Below are positions 38,240-48,661 of a stretch of 64,000 nt of DNA, piece after piece. The stretch's first letter is position 1; the number at the start of each line of letters is the position of its first letter. The translations under genes and the position numbers were made by a program. The stretch comes from Clostridiales bacterium (lineage in GTDB: Bacteria > Bacillota > Clostridia > Christensenellales > Borkfalkiaceae). The stretch is from positions 62,001-126,000 of the forward strand of contig SVHT01000005.1 in assembly GCA_015055615.1 (NCBI GenBank), given 5' to 3'. Under the pieces are notes generated by a model. That model saw only the letters and a program-made list of their open reading frames with translations. It ran no database searches and was not told where the DNA came from.

Positions 38240-39634
38240 ATGGAGAGAATTCAGCTTAAAAAACTCAACGAAAACTTAGAAAGCTACGGTGGTAAAATCG
38301 TAACCGTGGCGGGTTGGGCGAAGACCATTCGCGATTCGAAGGCGTTCGGGTTTATCGAACTCAACGACGGCAGTTGTTTTAAAAACACGCAGATTGTTTT
38401 TGAGAGAGAAAATCTTGCAAACTACGACGAAATCGCCAAGGAAAACGTCGGTTGCGCGTTGATTGTCACGGGCAAGGTAGAGCTTACGCCCGAAAACAAA
38501 CAGCCGTATGAAATTAAGGCGACTGAAATCAAGGTCGAAGGGGAATCCACCCCCGATTATCCCTTGCAGAAAAAACGCCACGGCGTGGAATTTTTGCGTG
38601 AAATTGCTTACCTTCGTCCCAGAACGAATTTGTTCGGCGCGGCGTTTAGAATTCGCAGCGAGGCGGCGATTGCTATTCACAAATTCTTCAACGACCGTGG
38701 GTTCGTGTACGTGCATACCCCCATTTTGACGGGGAGCGATTGCGAGGGCGCAGGCGCGATGTTCCAGGTGACGACGATGGATTTGGACGAAGTGGCAAAA
38801 TCGGGCAAACCCGTCGATTATAAGGACGATTTCTTCGGTAAGAAAGCGTCGTTGACCGTATCGGGACAGCTCAGCGCCGAAACGTACGCCATGGCGTTTG
38901 GCAACGTATATACCTTTGGTCCGACCTTCCGCGCGGAACACTCCAACACCACCCGTCACGCGGCGGAGTTTTGGATGATTGAACCGGAAATGGCGTTCTG
39001 CGATTTGGCGGGGGATATGGACGTTGCAGAGGCAATGGTAAAATACGTTATCGATTACGTTTGCGAAACGTGCGCGGATGAGTTGAATTTCTTGAACCAA
39101 TTCGTGGACAAGGGCTTGTTGGAGCGTTTGAAGAACGTTTCCGAAAACGCTTTCGTGCGCTTGACGTATACCGAGGCGATTGAGATTTTGAAGAAAAACG
39201 CCGATAAATTCGACGACAAAAACATTTTCTGGGGCAAGGATTTGCAGAGCGAGCACGAACGTTTCTTGACCGAACAGGTATACCAAAAACCCGTATTCCT
39301 CACCGATTACCCGAAGGAAATCAAGGCGTTTTATATGAAACAAAACCCCGACGGAAAGACGGTGGCGGCGGCAGACTTGCTCGTGCCCGGCATTGGGGAA
39401 CTCGTCGGTGGCTCGCAAAGAGAGGACGATTATGACAAGCTCGTCAACCGTATCAAGGAATTGGGCATGAATCCCGAAGATTATTGGTGGTATCTCGACC
39501 TTCGTCGCTACGGCGGAACGACGCACAGCGGTTTTGGGCTCGGTTTTGAGCGTATGGTTATGTACCTGACGGGCATTTCCAATATCCGCGACGTGGTGCC
39601 CTACCCCAGAACGTTCGGCGATATGAAATACTAA
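38240..39634 (+). CDS. asnS: Asparaginyl-tRNA synthetase
   Basis: 464-aa class II synthetase. N-terminal anticodon-binding OB fold (about 15-110), then motif 2 [19 protein letters not shown] and motif 3 [15 protein letters not shown]. The insertion with [24 protein letters not shown] separates AsnRS from AspRS. Direct charging of tRNA-Asn is therefore present. Confidence 0.96.
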   Translation: MERIQLKKLNENLESYGGKIVTVAGWAKTIRDSKAFGFIELNDGSCFKNTQIVFERENLANYDEIAKENVGCALIVTGKVELTPENKQPYEIKATEIKVEGESTPDYPLQKKRHGVEFLREIAYLRPRTNLFGAAFRIRSEAAIAIHKFFNDRGFVYVHTPILTGSDCEGAGAMFQVTTMDLDEVAKSGKPVDYKDDFFGKKASLTVSGQLSAETYAMAFGNVYTFGPTFRAEHSNTTRHAAEFWMIEPEMAFCDLAGDMDVAEAMVKYVIDYVCETCADELNFLNQFVDKGLLERLKNVSENAFVRLTYTEAIEILKKNADKFDDKNIFWGKDLQSEHERFLTEQVYQKPVFLTDYPKEIKAFYMKQNPDGKTVAAADLLVPGIGELVGGSQREDDYDKLVNRIKELGMNPEDYWWYLDLRRYGGTTHSGFGLGFERMVMYLTGISNIRDVVPYPRTFGDMKY

Positions 39635-39673
39635 GACGGCGAAAGGTTAAATTATTGATTGGAGAAAAAAACT

Positions 39674-40711
39674 ATGACGAGAATTATCATTGACGCAATG
39701 GGTGGCGATTACGCCCCGAAACAGCAGGTGCTCGGCTCCGTTGCCGCGCTGAATAAGGACAAGGATTTGTATTTGATTCTCTGCGGGGACGAAACGCAGA
39801 TTAAGGCGGAGCTTGCCGAGGCGGGCTCGTACGACGAAAGCCGTTTGGAAATCGTACATACGACGGAAGTCATTACGATGGAAGAAGTGCCCACCAAGGC
39901 GGTAAAAACGAAAAAGGATTCGTCCACGGTCGTAGCGTTCCGTTTGCTCAAAGAGGGCAAGGCGGACGGTTTGGTATCGTCGGGCTCGACGGGCGCGGTA
40001 TTGACGGCGGGCGTGCTGATTCTCGGCAGAATTAAAGGGGTTTCCCGTCCCGGGCTCTGTCCCGTTATCCCCAACCATAGGGGCACGAACACCATGATTT
40101 GCGACTGTGGCGCAAACCTCGAATGCAAGCCTATCAACCTCGTGCATTTTGCGTTGATGGCGTCGGCGTACGCGGAAACGGCGGGCAGGCAAAACCCCAA
40201 GGTCGGTTTGCTTAACAACGGCACGGAAGACCACAAGGGCTTGCCTTTGCATCAGGAAGTCAATGCTTTGCTCAAAAAGATTGACTGCATCAACTATGCG
40301 GGCAATATCGAAGGCAGAGATATTATGTACGGGGACGTGGACGTCGTAGTATGCGACGGGTTCACGGGCAATATCGCTACGAAATCGATTGAGGGCTGCG
40401 GTAAAGCGGTCGGCGCGATTATGACGAGAGAATACAAACGCAACCTTTGGGCGAAGCTCCGCGCGGCGATTTCTATGGGGATTATCAAACGTATCAAGGG
40501 CGGTTTAGATTACGAAGCGTGCGGTGGCGCGGCGTTCTTGGGTTTGAACAAAATGGTCGTAAAGGCGCACGGCAACTCACGCGCGCGCGGTTTCGCGGTT
40601 TGTATCAACCAGGCGGCAAAAGCCGTTCGCGGGCAGTTGGTGGAAAAAATCAAAGCGTCGGTAGACGCCAACGCGGAACTCGTCAGCGAAAACTTGAACA
40701 AGGAAGAATAA
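39674..40711 (+). CDS. plsX: Phosphate acyltransferase PlsX
   Basis: 345-aa enzyme converting acyl-ACP to acyl-phosphate for phospholipid synthesis. IDAMGGDYAP at the start, SSGSTGAVL (about 100) and the late CGGAAFLGLNK region are typical. The ATG at 39674 follows GGAG; a TTG five codons earlier is rejected. It is followed by rnc without the fab or acpP genes often found between them. Confidence 0.95.
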   Translation: MTRIIIDAMGGDYAPKQQVLGSVAALNKDKDLYLILCGDETQIKAELAEAGSYDESRLEIVHTTEVITMEEVPTKAVKTKKDSSTVVAFRLLKEGKADGLVSSGSTGAVLTAGVLILGRIKGVSRPGLCPVIPNHRGTNTMICDCGANLECKPINLVHFALMASAYAETAGRQNPKVGLLNNGTEDHKGLPLHQEVNALLKKIDCINYAGNIEGRDIMYGDVDVVVCDGFTGNIATKSIEGCGKAVGAIMTREYKRNLWAKLRAAISMGIIKRIKGGLDYEACGGAAFLGLNKMVVKAHGNSRARGFAVCINQAAKAVRGQLVEKIKASVDANAELVSENLNKEE

Positions 40712-40721
40712 AGACGAAAAG

Positions 40722-41384
40722 ATGTTTCCCTACGGCGAAATTGAAAAGAAAATAGGGTATTCGTTCAAAAACAAAGAATTGTTGTTGGAGGCGTTTACGC
40801 ACAGCACCTACGCCAATACCTACGGCGGTAGGGACAACGAGCGTATGGAATACCTCGGCGACGCCGTGTTACAGCTCGTGGTTACCGAGTGGCAGTACGA
40901 GCGGTATCAAAAAGCGGACGAGGGGACAATGACGCGCGGTCGGCAAATGCTCGTTTGCGAAGAGGCGCTTTTGGACGCGGTGCGTGATTTGGGGATTGAA
41001 AAATACCTATTGGTGTCGGGTAGTCGCGCCAACGTCGGCAAAAAGACGGTGTCCAGCTTGTTTGAAACGGTGACGGCGGCAATTTACTTGGACGGCGGAT
41101 ATTCTGCAGCGAAGACCTTTGTTTGCCAATTTGGTTTGGACCATATCAACGCGGCGACGGTGACGGAAAACGCAAAGGGGGATTTGCAGGAATATTTGCA
41201 AAACCTTGGCGAAAAACCGCCGATATACGAAACGAAAAAAATCGGTAAAGACAACGCGCCCGTGTTCTACGCGACGGTGTTTGCGCTGGGACGGCAAGAA
41301 AAAGGCGAGGGGAAGAGTAAAAAACAGGCGGAGCAGTCCGCGGCGGCAAATTTACTTCGCGAATTAAAGAAAGTAAAAAAATAA
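40722..41384 (+). CDS. rnc: Ribonuclease III
   Basis: 220-aa double-strand RNA endonuclease. Catalytic motif ERMEYLGDAVLQL (about 40-52), the second acidic site in SLFETVTAAIYLDGG, and a C-terminal dsRNA-binding domain (about 150-220). Processes rRNA and other structured RNA. Ten bases after plsX and 40 before smc, in one operon. Confidence 0.96.
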   Translation: MFPYGEIEKKIGYSFKNKELLLEAFTHSTYANTYGGRDNERMEYLGDAVLQLVVTEWQYERYQKADEGTMTRGRQMLVCEEALLDAVRDLGIEKYLLVSGSRANVGKKTVSSLFETVTAAIYLDGGYSAAKTFVCQFGLDHINAATVTENAKGDLQEYLQNLGEKPPIYETKKIGKDNAPVFYATVFALGRQEKGEGKSKKQAEQSAAANLLRELKKVKK

Positions 41385-41424
41385 ACGGAAAGATATAAAA
41401 TCAGGTATCTGAAAGGAGTACACT

Positions 41425-44400
41425 TTGGATTTAAAGGAAATACATTTAAACGGTTTCAAATCTTTTGCGGATAAAACGACCATACGCTTTGCGGAAGGGG
41501 TAACCTGTATCGTAGGCCCTAACGGTTGCGGTAAGAGTAACATTGCCGACGCCGTACGTTGGGTGTTGGGCGAAAAATCTGCCAAAAATCTGCGCGGTAG
41601 CAATATGCAAGACGTTATTTTTGGCGGTACCGTCAATAGAAACCCCCAACAAAGTTGCGAAATTACGCTTGTCTTTGACAATACCGAGCGTATTTTCCCC
41701 GATATTGCGGGTGACGAAGTGTCCATGACTCGTCGTCTTGACCGCAAGGGGGATAGTAAATATCTCATCAACGGTATGGTCAGCAGACAGAAAGATTTGG
41801 TGGCGCTTTTCCACAGCATCGGCTTGGGGAAAGAGGGCTATTCTATCATTGGGCAAGGGCAGGTAAAACAGATTATGGATTCCGCGCCCGAAAAGCGCCG
41901 TGTAATTTTTGAAGAGGCGTTGGGGCTTGCTAACCATAAAATCCGCAAGGAAGAAATCGAGCGTAAAATTGCGGACGCCGAGAGTAATCTGTTCATTTAC
42001 AGCCAGCGTATCGACGAGGCGCAACGCCACCTCGGTCCTTTGAGCAAGCAGGCGGATGCGGCGCGTGAGTACAACGAATATTCTTCGAGTTTGAAAGTGA
42101 ACGAGGCGAACGCGTACATATACCGTTACGAAAACGCAGAGAGCGAAAAGAGCGGTTTTAAAAAGAGCGTTGCGGAAATTTCCGAACAGATTATCGATTT
42201 GAACACAAAAATCGAGCTTATCAACCGCAAAATTGAGGAAAACCGCGAAAAAATCAATCGCGCAGACTTGCGTTTGACCGAGCTGAACGACCGTCGCGTG
42301 GTGCTTTCCGTAGGAAACGAAAGAAAGGATGGCGAGCTCAAACTCGTGCAAGAACGCATCAAGACCTATCGTTCGCAGTTGGAAACGGCGGCGGAATTTT
42401 TGGCAAACAGTAAAGTCCGCATTGGTGAAATCGACGACGATATTGCAACGACGGGCAAGAAAACCGAAGAAAACAACAAGCGCGTTGCCGAATTGGAAAC
42501 GCAGACGGAAGTGTTGCGCGCAACGGTTGCCGCTTTGAGCAAAAAGATAGAAGTTTTTGAAAAATTCTCGGATGCAAGCCGTCTTTCGCAGCTTTCGGAT
42601 GCCGACCACTTGGCGGAAATGAAGAAAAACTTGGGTACGCTTGCAGCGCGTATGGAGGCGGCAAAGGACCGTATTTCCGAGATAAAAACCGCGCACCAAA
42701 AGGCGTTGGATAGAAAGGAACGCCTCTCGGACGAGCTGAAATCGGTACAAAAGGATATGGCGGCGCTCCGCGCGCGCAATTCTTCCGATATGCGTGAGTT
42801 TGAAGAACGGCAGGAAGAAGTCCGCGAAATGCAGATGACGGTGAACGAGTTCAATCAAGAGCTGTTCAATGCCAACGGACAGCTTGCGTCCTTGCGCGAA
42901 AATTTGGAAATGTATATCAGCATGAAAAACCGCTTGGACGGGTATAAGGAATCGGTTAGAAGATTGCTTTCCATTGCCAAGACCAATCCCGAAATCGCCA
43001 AACATTTACGCGGTTCGGTGGCGGATATTCTTTCTACGGACCAACGTTATGAATTGGCGGTGGAAACGGCGCTTGCCAGCGCAATGCAAAACGTCGTAAC
43101 GCCGACGGCGGACGACGCGAAGTACTTGATTGAGTACTTGATGCGCACCAACGGCGGTATCGTTACTTTCTTGCCGGTAAGCAGTATGCGTCCCCGTCCC
43201 GATTCCAAGGAGATTCGTCGCGCGCTCGACGAACGCGGTGCAATGGGCTTGGCAACGGAACTCGTAAAATTCGACGATTATTATTATAACGTCGTGTCCA
43301 ACTTGCTCGGCAATACTTTGATTTGCGACAACATCGCCAACGCGACGGCGATTGCTAAGAAATACGGCAACATGTTCAAAATCGTAACCGTTGACGGCAA
43401 CATCGTCGCAACGAGCGGTGCGATGACGGGCGGTAGTCGTCGTAAGGATACGGCGTCTTTGCTTTCCAACGAGCGCAAAATCCAAGAATGTAAGGAAAAC
43501 ATCGCGAAAAAGCAAAAGCAGATTGAAAAATTAAAGACGGCGATTGCAAACAGCGAACGCATGAAGAAAGAGGCGGAGGATGCGGTAGAAGAGCTCCGCG
43601 AAAAATATCAGGGCGCAAACAGCGAAATTGCGGGGCTTTTGCAACGCGAAACGGCGCTTGCGCAACAAATTGCCGACGCAGAAACGGATATCCAAACTTA
43701 CAAGGATATGCTGGAAGATTTGCAGATAAAGCTCCGCGAATTGGAGGACGAAGAGGCGAACTCGTCGCTCAGCGAAGAACAGCTTGCCGTGCGCAGAATT
43801 ATGGCGGCGCGAGAGTTGGAGGCGCAACGCAGACAATGCGACGGTTTTAAGGAAGAGCTCGCGGAAAAGAACAAGCTTTTGCGTGATTGCGAAATGGAAT
43901 ACACTTCGCTCCTTTCCGAAATGGAACAGCAAAAGGAAAAAATCGAGCGTATCACAGCAGAAAAGACCGATTTGGTTGCCCGTATCGTGGATATGGAATA
44001 CGAGCAGACGGAAACGCAAACTCGCCTGAACGGTTTGGAGGCGGAGGCGCAGGAAAAAGAGCTGACCGACGAAGAAAAGGCGGCGGTTCAGGCAATCGTG
44101 GACGAAATCAGCGCTATCACCAAGGAAAAAGAGGACACGAACGCCGCGCAAATTGCGTTGGAAGAGGAAAAAACGTCCTTGCAAGAAACCTTGACCAAAA
44201 AGACGGACAAGCGTTTCAAATGCGAAATTGAAATCAGTAAAATCGACACCAATTTGGAAAATACCCGCTTGCGTATGGAAGAGGCGTACGGGCTCGATTA
44301 CGAAGGCTGTCTTGTTTACCGCAAGGAAGGCTTTAATATCGACGAGGCAACGCAGACCATCTCGGCATTAAAGCGTAAGATTACGATGCTTGGCGCGGTA

Positions 44401-45024
44401 AACCCCAACGCGGTGGAAGAATACGAATTCGAAAAGGAACGTTGCGACGAAATGCAAACGCAACGCGAGGATTTGGAAAAGGGTATTGCCGATTTGCAGG
44501 TGGTACTCGGCGATATCCGCGACGAAATGTTGCGTATCTTTAACGCGGGCTTTGAGGAAATCAACGAAAACTTCAAGGTCACGTTTAAGGAACTCTTCGG
44601 TGGCGGTAAGGCAGAACTCCAAATCGATTACGAAGACGTGGAAGACCCGTTGGCGGCAGGCATCGAAATCGTGGCTTGTCCTCCGGGCAAGAAACTTACG
44701 AAACTTTCGTTGCTTTCGGGCGGCGAGTGCGCGTTGACGGCGATTGCGATTTTGTTCGCTATCTTAAAGGCCCGTCCCATGCCGTTCTGTATCTTGGACG
44801 AAATCGAGGCGGCGCTCGACGATGCGAACATCGACCGTTTTGCGTCCTACCTCAAACGCTTTGCAGAGGAAACGCAGTTCATCGTTATCACGCACAGAAA
44901 GCCGACGATGAATCAGGCGGACACCCTTTTTGGCGTTACGATGCAGGAAAAGGGCGTATCGAAAATCGTATCCGTCAAGCTTGCGGACGTGGAAAGCAAG
45001 CTGGGCGTTGGTACGGTAGAATAA
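41425..45024 (+). CDS. smc: Chromosome partition protein SMC
   Basis: 1199 aa. Walker A GPNGCGKSN (31-39), long coiled coils, a hinge near 510-660 with NGGIVTFLP and GAMTGGS, and C-terminal signature LLSGGECALTA and Walker B FCILDEIEAALDD. The start is TTG after AAGGAG. Works with ScpAB, not encoded here. The rnc-smc-ftsY order is conserved in Firmicutes. Confidence 0.97.
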   Translation: MDLKEIHLNGFKSFADKTTIRFAEGVTCIVGPNGCGKSNIADAVRWVLGEKSAKNLRGSNMQDVIFGGTVNRNPQQSCEITLVFDNTERIFPDIAGDEVSMTRRLDRKGDSKYLINGMVSRQKDLVALFHSIGLGKEGYSIIGQGQVKQIMDSAPEKRRVIFEEALGLANHKIRKEEIERKIADAESNLFIYSQRIDEAQRHLGPLSKQADAAREYNEYSSSLKVNEANAYIYRYENAESEKSGFKKSVAEISEQIIDLNTKIELINRKIEENREKINRADLRLTELNDRRVVLSVGNERKDGELKLVQERIKTYRSQLETAAEFLANSKVRIGEIDDDIATTGKKTEENNKRVAELETQTEVLRATVAALSKKIEVFEKFSDASRLSQLSDADHLAEMKKNLGTLAARMEAAKDRISEIKTAHQKALDRKERLSDELKSVQKDMAALRARNSSDMREFEERQEEVREMQMTVNEFNQELFNANGQLASLRENLEMYISMKNRLDGYKESVRRLLSIAKTNPEIAKHLRGSVADILSTDQRYELAVETALASAMQNVVTPTADDAKYLIEYLMRTNGGIVTFLPVSSMRPRPDSKEIRRALDERGAMGLATELVKFDDYYYNVVSNLLGNTLICDNIANATAIAKKYGNMFKIVTVDGNIVATSGAMTGGSRRKDTASLLSNERKIQECKENIAKKQKQIEKLKTAIANSERMKKEAEDAVEELREKYQGANSEIAGLLQRETALAQQIADAETDIQTYKDMLEDLQIKLRELEDEEANSSLSEEQLAVRRIMAARELEAQRRQCDGFKEELAEKNKLLRDCEMEYTSLLSEMEQQKEKIERITAEKTDLVARIVDMEYEQTETQTRLNGLEAEAQEKELTDEEKAAVQAIVDEISAITKEKEDTNAAQIALEEEKTSLQETLTKKTDKRFKCEIEISKIDTNLENTRLRMEEAYGLDYEGCLVYRKEGFNIDEATQTISALKRKITMLGAVNPNAVEEYEFEKERCDEMQTQREDLEKGIADLQVVLGDIRDEMLRIFNAGFEEINENFKVTFKELFGGGKAELQIDYEDVEDPLAAGIEIVACPPGKKLTKLSLLSGGECALTAIAILFAILKARPMPFCILDEIEAALDDANIDRFASYLKRFAEETQFIVITHRKPTMNQADTLFGVTMQEKGVSKIVSVKLADVESKLGVGTVE

Positions 45025-45185
45025 GTAAGAGGATTTTGCAATGAAACTTACTATCTTATCGCACGGTTTGTAAAAGCGTTCGCGTTGGTTTGAGGGCGTA
45101 TGGACCAAGTGCCATCGTCAGCGCGCGAACGGGCGCGTGGTAGGCTTGGTAAAAAATACAACTGTAACTGAAAAAGGAAATAACT

Positions 45186-46082
45186 ATGGGTATATTCGGG
45201 AAACTTTTCGGGGCGTTGAAAAAGACGAAAGACAACTTTTCGTCTAAGCTCCGCACGCTTTTTTCCAAAAATAAATTGGGCAACGAATTTTACGAGGAAT
45301 TGGAAGAGCTCCTCATTGCCTCGGACGTGTCCTACACGACGGCGCAGGAAGTCGTTGCGCGCGTAAAAAAACAGGCGATGGACGAAAGGTTGAAAGACGA
45401 GGCGTACGTCACCGAGCTTCTTCGCGGTATTTTGACGGATATTTTGGAAGAGAGCGAGGTAGAACCGCCCGAATATCCTTGCGTAATTATGCTGGTGGGC
45501 GTCAACGGCGTTGGTAAAACGACGACGGTGGGGAAACTTGCCCATTATTTCCTCTCGCAAGGCAAGACGGTAACGGTGGCGGCGGCGGATACCTTCCGTG
45601 CGGCGGCTAGCGAACAGCTTGCCATTTGGGCGGAGCGCGCAAAAGTGCGTATCGTCAAGCACGAAGAGGGGAGCGACCCGTCTGCGGTAATCTTCGACGC
45701 GGTGGCGTCGGCAAAGGCGAAAAAGACGGACGTAGTCATCGTAGATACGGCGGGCAGATTGCACGTAAAAGACAACCTGATGAACGAACTTCGGAAAATG
45801 GACCGCGTCGTCACGCGTGAATATCCTGAGGCAGACTTTTTAAAACTGCTCGTTTTGGATGCGACGACGGGGCAAAACGCCGTCAATCAGGCGCGCGTTT
45901 TCGACGAGGCGGTGGAGCTCGACGGTTTGGTTTTGACCAAGCTTGACGGCACGGCAAAGGGCGGGTTTGTATTCTCGCTCGCGCAGGAACTCTCCTTACC
46001 CGTTATTTTTGCGGGCGTAGGCGAAAAAATGGACGATTTGGAATTTTTCGACAGCAAAGAATTTGTGGAAGCAATCTTATGA
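45186..46082 (+). CDS. ftsY: Signal recognition particle receptor FtsY
   Basis: 298-aa SRP GTPase: N domain (about 1-90) and G domain with GVNGVGKTTT (about 105-114), DTFRAAA, VDTAGRLH and TKLDGTAKGG. The acidic A domain is essentially absent, as in many Gram-positive bacteria. The 160 bases before it are non-coding apart from a 10-codon frame. Overlaps trmD by four bases. Confidence 0.96.
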   Translation: MGIFGKLFGALKKTKDNFSSKLRTLFSKNKLGNEFYEELEELLIASDVSYTTAQEVVARVKKQAMDERLKDEAYVTELLRGILTDILEESEVEPPEYPCVIMLVGVNGVGKTTTVGKLAHYFLSQGKTVTVAAADTFRAAASEQLAIWAERAKVRIVKHEEGSDPSAVIFDAVASAKAKKTDVVIVDTAGRLHVKDNLMNELRKMDRVVTREYPEADFLKLLVLDATTGQNAVNQARVFDEAVELDGLVLTKLDGTAKGGFVFSLAQELSLPVIFAGVGEKMDDLEFFDSKEFVEAIL

Positions 46083-46744
46083 GAATTGATATTTTGACGC
46101 TTTTTCCCGAAATGTTTACCGCTATGCAAGAAAGTATCATTGGCAGGGCGCAAAAATCGGGGAAGATACAAATCAATATCGTAAATATCCGCGACTATAC
46201 CACGGACAAGCACCTCAAATGCGACGATTATCCTTTCGGCGGTGGCGCGGGTATGGTTATGATGGCGCCCCCGATTGGCAATGCCATCGAGGCGATTGAC
46301 CCCGACCATAAGGCTCGGCGAATCTATATGTCCCCCAAGGGGCAGGTATTTAAGCAACAAAAGGTGTTTGAATTGCTCGAATACGAGCATTTGATTTTAC
46401 TTTGCGGACATTACGAGGGCGTGGACCAGAGGGCGCTCGACCTCTATATAGACGAGGAAATTTCCATTGGCGATTACGTATTGACGGGGGGCGAACTCCC
46501 TGCGATGGTGGTGGCGGACTGCGTATCTCGGTACGTGGACGGGGTAATTAGCAATTCGTCCTTGGTGGACGAGAGCTTTTCGGAAAACCTGCTCGAATAT
46601 CCGCAATATACCCGCCCGCAGGAATATAAGGGCTTGACCGTGCCCGACGTTTTGCGTAGTGGCGACCATGCGAAAATCGATAAGTGGCGCAGAGAGCAAG
46701 CGATAGAAATCACAAGGCGTTGCCGTCCCGATTTATTGAAATAA
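46079..46744 (+). CDS. trmD: tRNA (guanine-37-N1) methyltransferase
   Basis: 221-aa SPOUT enzyme that methylates G37 next to the anticodon. Trefoil-knot sequence with LLCGHYEGVDQRALD, DYVLTGGELPAM and the CDDYPFGGGAGMVM substrate loop. Starts in the ftsY stop (ATGA). rimM, rpsP and rplS, its usual partners, are missing here. Confidence 0.97.
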   Translation: MRIDILTLFPEMFTAMQESIIGRAQKSGKIQINIVNIRDYTTDKHLKCDDYPFGGGAGMVMMAPPIGNAIEAIDPDHKARRIYMSPKGQVFKQQKVFELLEYEHLILLCGHYEGVDQRALDLYIDEEISIGDYVLTGGELPAMVVADCVSRYVDGVISNSSLVDESFSENLLEYPQYTRPQEYKGLTVPDVLRSGDHAKIDKWRREQAIEITRRCRPDLLK

Positions 46745-46774
46745 CGCAGAGTTAGGGCGGAAAAGGAAAAACAG

Positions 46775-47635
46775 ATGAAAACGATACAATGGTTTCCGGG
46801 GCACATGACGAAAGCCATGCGCGACATGGAAAAAAAGCGGGATCTTTGCGACGGCGTTATATGCGTGTTGGACGCGCGCGCGCCGATTGCGACAATCAAT
46901 AAAAATCTGAAAAAAATCTTCGGTGAAAAGCCGATTTTATACGTTTTGAACAAAGCCGACCTTTCCGATCCAACCAAGGTGGACGGCTTTATGAAGTTTT
47001 TTGAGGCGCGTGGGAAATACGTCGTAAAATGCGACTCGACGAACGTTTCCGCCAAGCGCGTACTGCTCCAAAAGCTCAACGCAATCACCGAAGAAAAGCG
47101 GGAGCGCGCATTGGCGAAGGGTTTAAACCGTACCTTCCGTTTTATGGTGGCAGGGATTCCCAACACGGGCAAGAGTACCCTTGTGAACCTACTCAGCGGT
47201 CAAAAACGCGCGAAGACGGGGGACAAGGCGGGTGTGACGAGGGACGTGCGTTGGCTCAAATGCGGTGCGTTCGACCTTTTGGATACCCCTGGTACGATGC
47301 CACCCTCCTTTGACAACCAATACCATGCGCGCCATTTGGCGTATATCGGCAGTATCAACGACGATATTTTGGATATGGACGACGTTGCTTTGGAACTCCT
47401 TGGCGAACTTGCCGAGCGATATCCGCAATGCTTAACCGACCGTTACGGTATTACGGAATTTGACGAAAAGCTTGCGATGTACGAGGCGGTTTGCAAGCGC
47501 CGTGGTTTTATTTTTCGCGGTGGCGAATTCGATTACGAGCGTGGCGCAAAGGCGATTATCGACGATTTTCGTAAGGGCAGAACGGGAAAAATCTGTTTGG
47601 AAAGCGCGGCGGATTATTCCGACTTCGATTTTTAA
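46775..47635 (+). CDS. rbgA: Ribosome biogenesis GTPase YlqF/RbgA
   Basis: 286-aa circularly permuted GTPase for late 50S assembly: NKADL (G4) precedes GIPNTGKST (G1) and DTPGTM (G3). The FPGHMTKAM start and C-terminal helical domain fit the family. Confidence 0.95.
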   Translation: MKTIQWFPGHMTKAMRDMEKKRDLCDGVICVLDARAPIATINKNLKKIFGEKPILYVLNKADLSDPTKVDGFMKFFEARGKYVVKCDSTNVSAKRVLLQKLNAITEEKRERALAKGLNRTFRFMVAGIPNTGKSTLVNLLSGQKRAKTGDKAGVTRDVRWLKCGAFDLLDTPGTMPPSFDNQYHARHLAYIGSINDDILDMDDVALELLGELAERYPQCLTDRYGITEFDEKLAMYEAVCKRRGFIFRGGEFDYERGAKAIIDDFRKGRTGKICLESAADYSDFDF

Positions 47636-47641
47636 AAGACC

Positions 47642-48262
47642 ATGAAAAAGATTTGGAACGCAGAAGAAAAATTGCAATACGAACGTGCTTTGCTTTCGCA
47701 GGGATATACCTTAGTTGCGGGCGTGGACGAGGTGGGCAGAGGTCCGTTGGCGGGACCCGTCGTTTGCGCGGCGGTGATTATGCCTCTCGATAGCGAAAAG
47801 CTTATCTTCGGCGTGGACGACAGTAAAAAACTGTCCGAAAAAAAGCGTGAAAAGCTCGCCGAAGAGATAAAAGCGCGCGCTTTGGCGTATACGATTGTAG
47901 AAATCGATGAAAAGACGATTGACGAGATTAACATTTTAGAGGCGACAAGGCTTGGTATGAAAAGGGCGATTGAAACCCTTTCGATTACGCCCGACGTCGT
48001 GTTGACCGACGGCAATATGACGATTGATATATCGCATAAACAGCGTAGCGTTATCCACGGCGACGCCTTGTCCTATTCGATTGGCGCGGCAAGCATTATC
48101 GCCAAGGTATACCGTGATAAGATGATGGGCGAATACGCAAAGACCTACCCCCAGTATGCCTTTGAAAAGAACAAAGGCTACGGTACGGCGGCGCACATAC
48201 AAGGGATAAAGGAGTACGGCTTATGCCCGATTCACCGCAGGACGTTCACAAAAAAGTTTTAG
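47642..48262 (+). CDS. rnhB: Ribonuclease HII
   Basis: 206 aa; removes ribonucleotides from DNA. Catalytic motif AGVDEVGRGPLAGPV (about 21-35), LTDGNMTID, and the AASIIAKVYRD segment. Its last 40 bases overlap the start of the YraN-family gene. Confidence 0.96.
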   Translation: MKKIWNAEEKLQYERALLSQGYTLVAGVDEVGRGPLAGPVVCAAVIMPLDSEKLIFGVDDSKKLSEKKREKLAEEIKARALAYTIVEIDEKTIDEINILEATRLGMKRAIETLSITPDVVLTDGNMTIDISHKQRSVIHGDALSYSIGAASIIAKVYRDKMMGEYAKTYPQYAFEKNKGYGTAAHIQGIKEYGLCPIHRRTFTKKF

Positions 48263-48582
48263 GAAAGGCGGGCGAAAAGCTGGCGGCAGAGTACCTCAAA
48301 AAGCAGGGCTTTAAAATCCTAAAACACAATTATAAAACGCCGTTTGGCGAGGCGGATATTGTCGCGCGGGATAGGGACGAAACCGTTTTTGTCGAGGTCA
48401 AAACCCGTATCGGGGATAAATACGGTGCGCCGCGTGAGGCGGTTACCAAAACCAAGCAGCAACGTTATTATAAAATAGCGCAATGCTATTGGTTGAAGAC
48501 AGGGCAGGAGCCCAACGCTCGTTTCGACGTGGTCGAGGTGTACGAGGACGGGCGTATAGAACATTACAAAAACGCCTTTTAA
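48223..48582 (+). CDS. YraN/UPF0102 nuclease-fold protein
   Basis: 119 aa with the restriction-endonuclease-like pattern GEADIVARD and VFVEVKTR (about 43-66). The start within rnhB is supported by AAGGAG nine bases upstream. Often next to rnhB; cellular role unknown. Confidence 0.9.
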   Translation: MPDSPQDVHKKVLGKAGEKLAAEYLKKQGFKILKHNYKTPFGEADIVARDRDETVFVEVKTRIGDKYGAPREAVTKTKQQRYYKIAQCYWLKTGQEPNARFDVVEVYEDGRIEHYKNAF

Positions 48583-48596
48583 CAAAAGACCGAAAT

Positions 48597-48625
48597 AAAA
48601 AACGACGGGAATCCGTCGTTTTTTT
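48597..48625 (+). terminator. Terminator of the plsX-to-yraN gene run
   Basis: 12-bp stem (48597-48608 with 48613-48624), GAAT loop and T run. Confidence 0.9.
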
Positions 48626-48631
48626 AATATA

Positions 48632-48661
48632 AAACCGCCGAGGATTCGGCGGTTTGTTTTT
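48632..48661. terminator. Second hairpin, terminator of mgsA (bidirectional)
   Basis: Perfect 10-bp stem (48632-48641 with 48646-48655), GGAT loop; T-rich on both exits. Confidence 0.8.

Noticed and set aside
38276-39526. 416-codon open frame opposite asnS
   Set aside because: Shadow of asnS with no motif.
45041-45073. Ten-codon frame (MKLTILSHGL) with an AGAGGA site before ftsY
   Set aside because: Too short to judge; could be a leader peptide or gene remnant, but nothing supports function.
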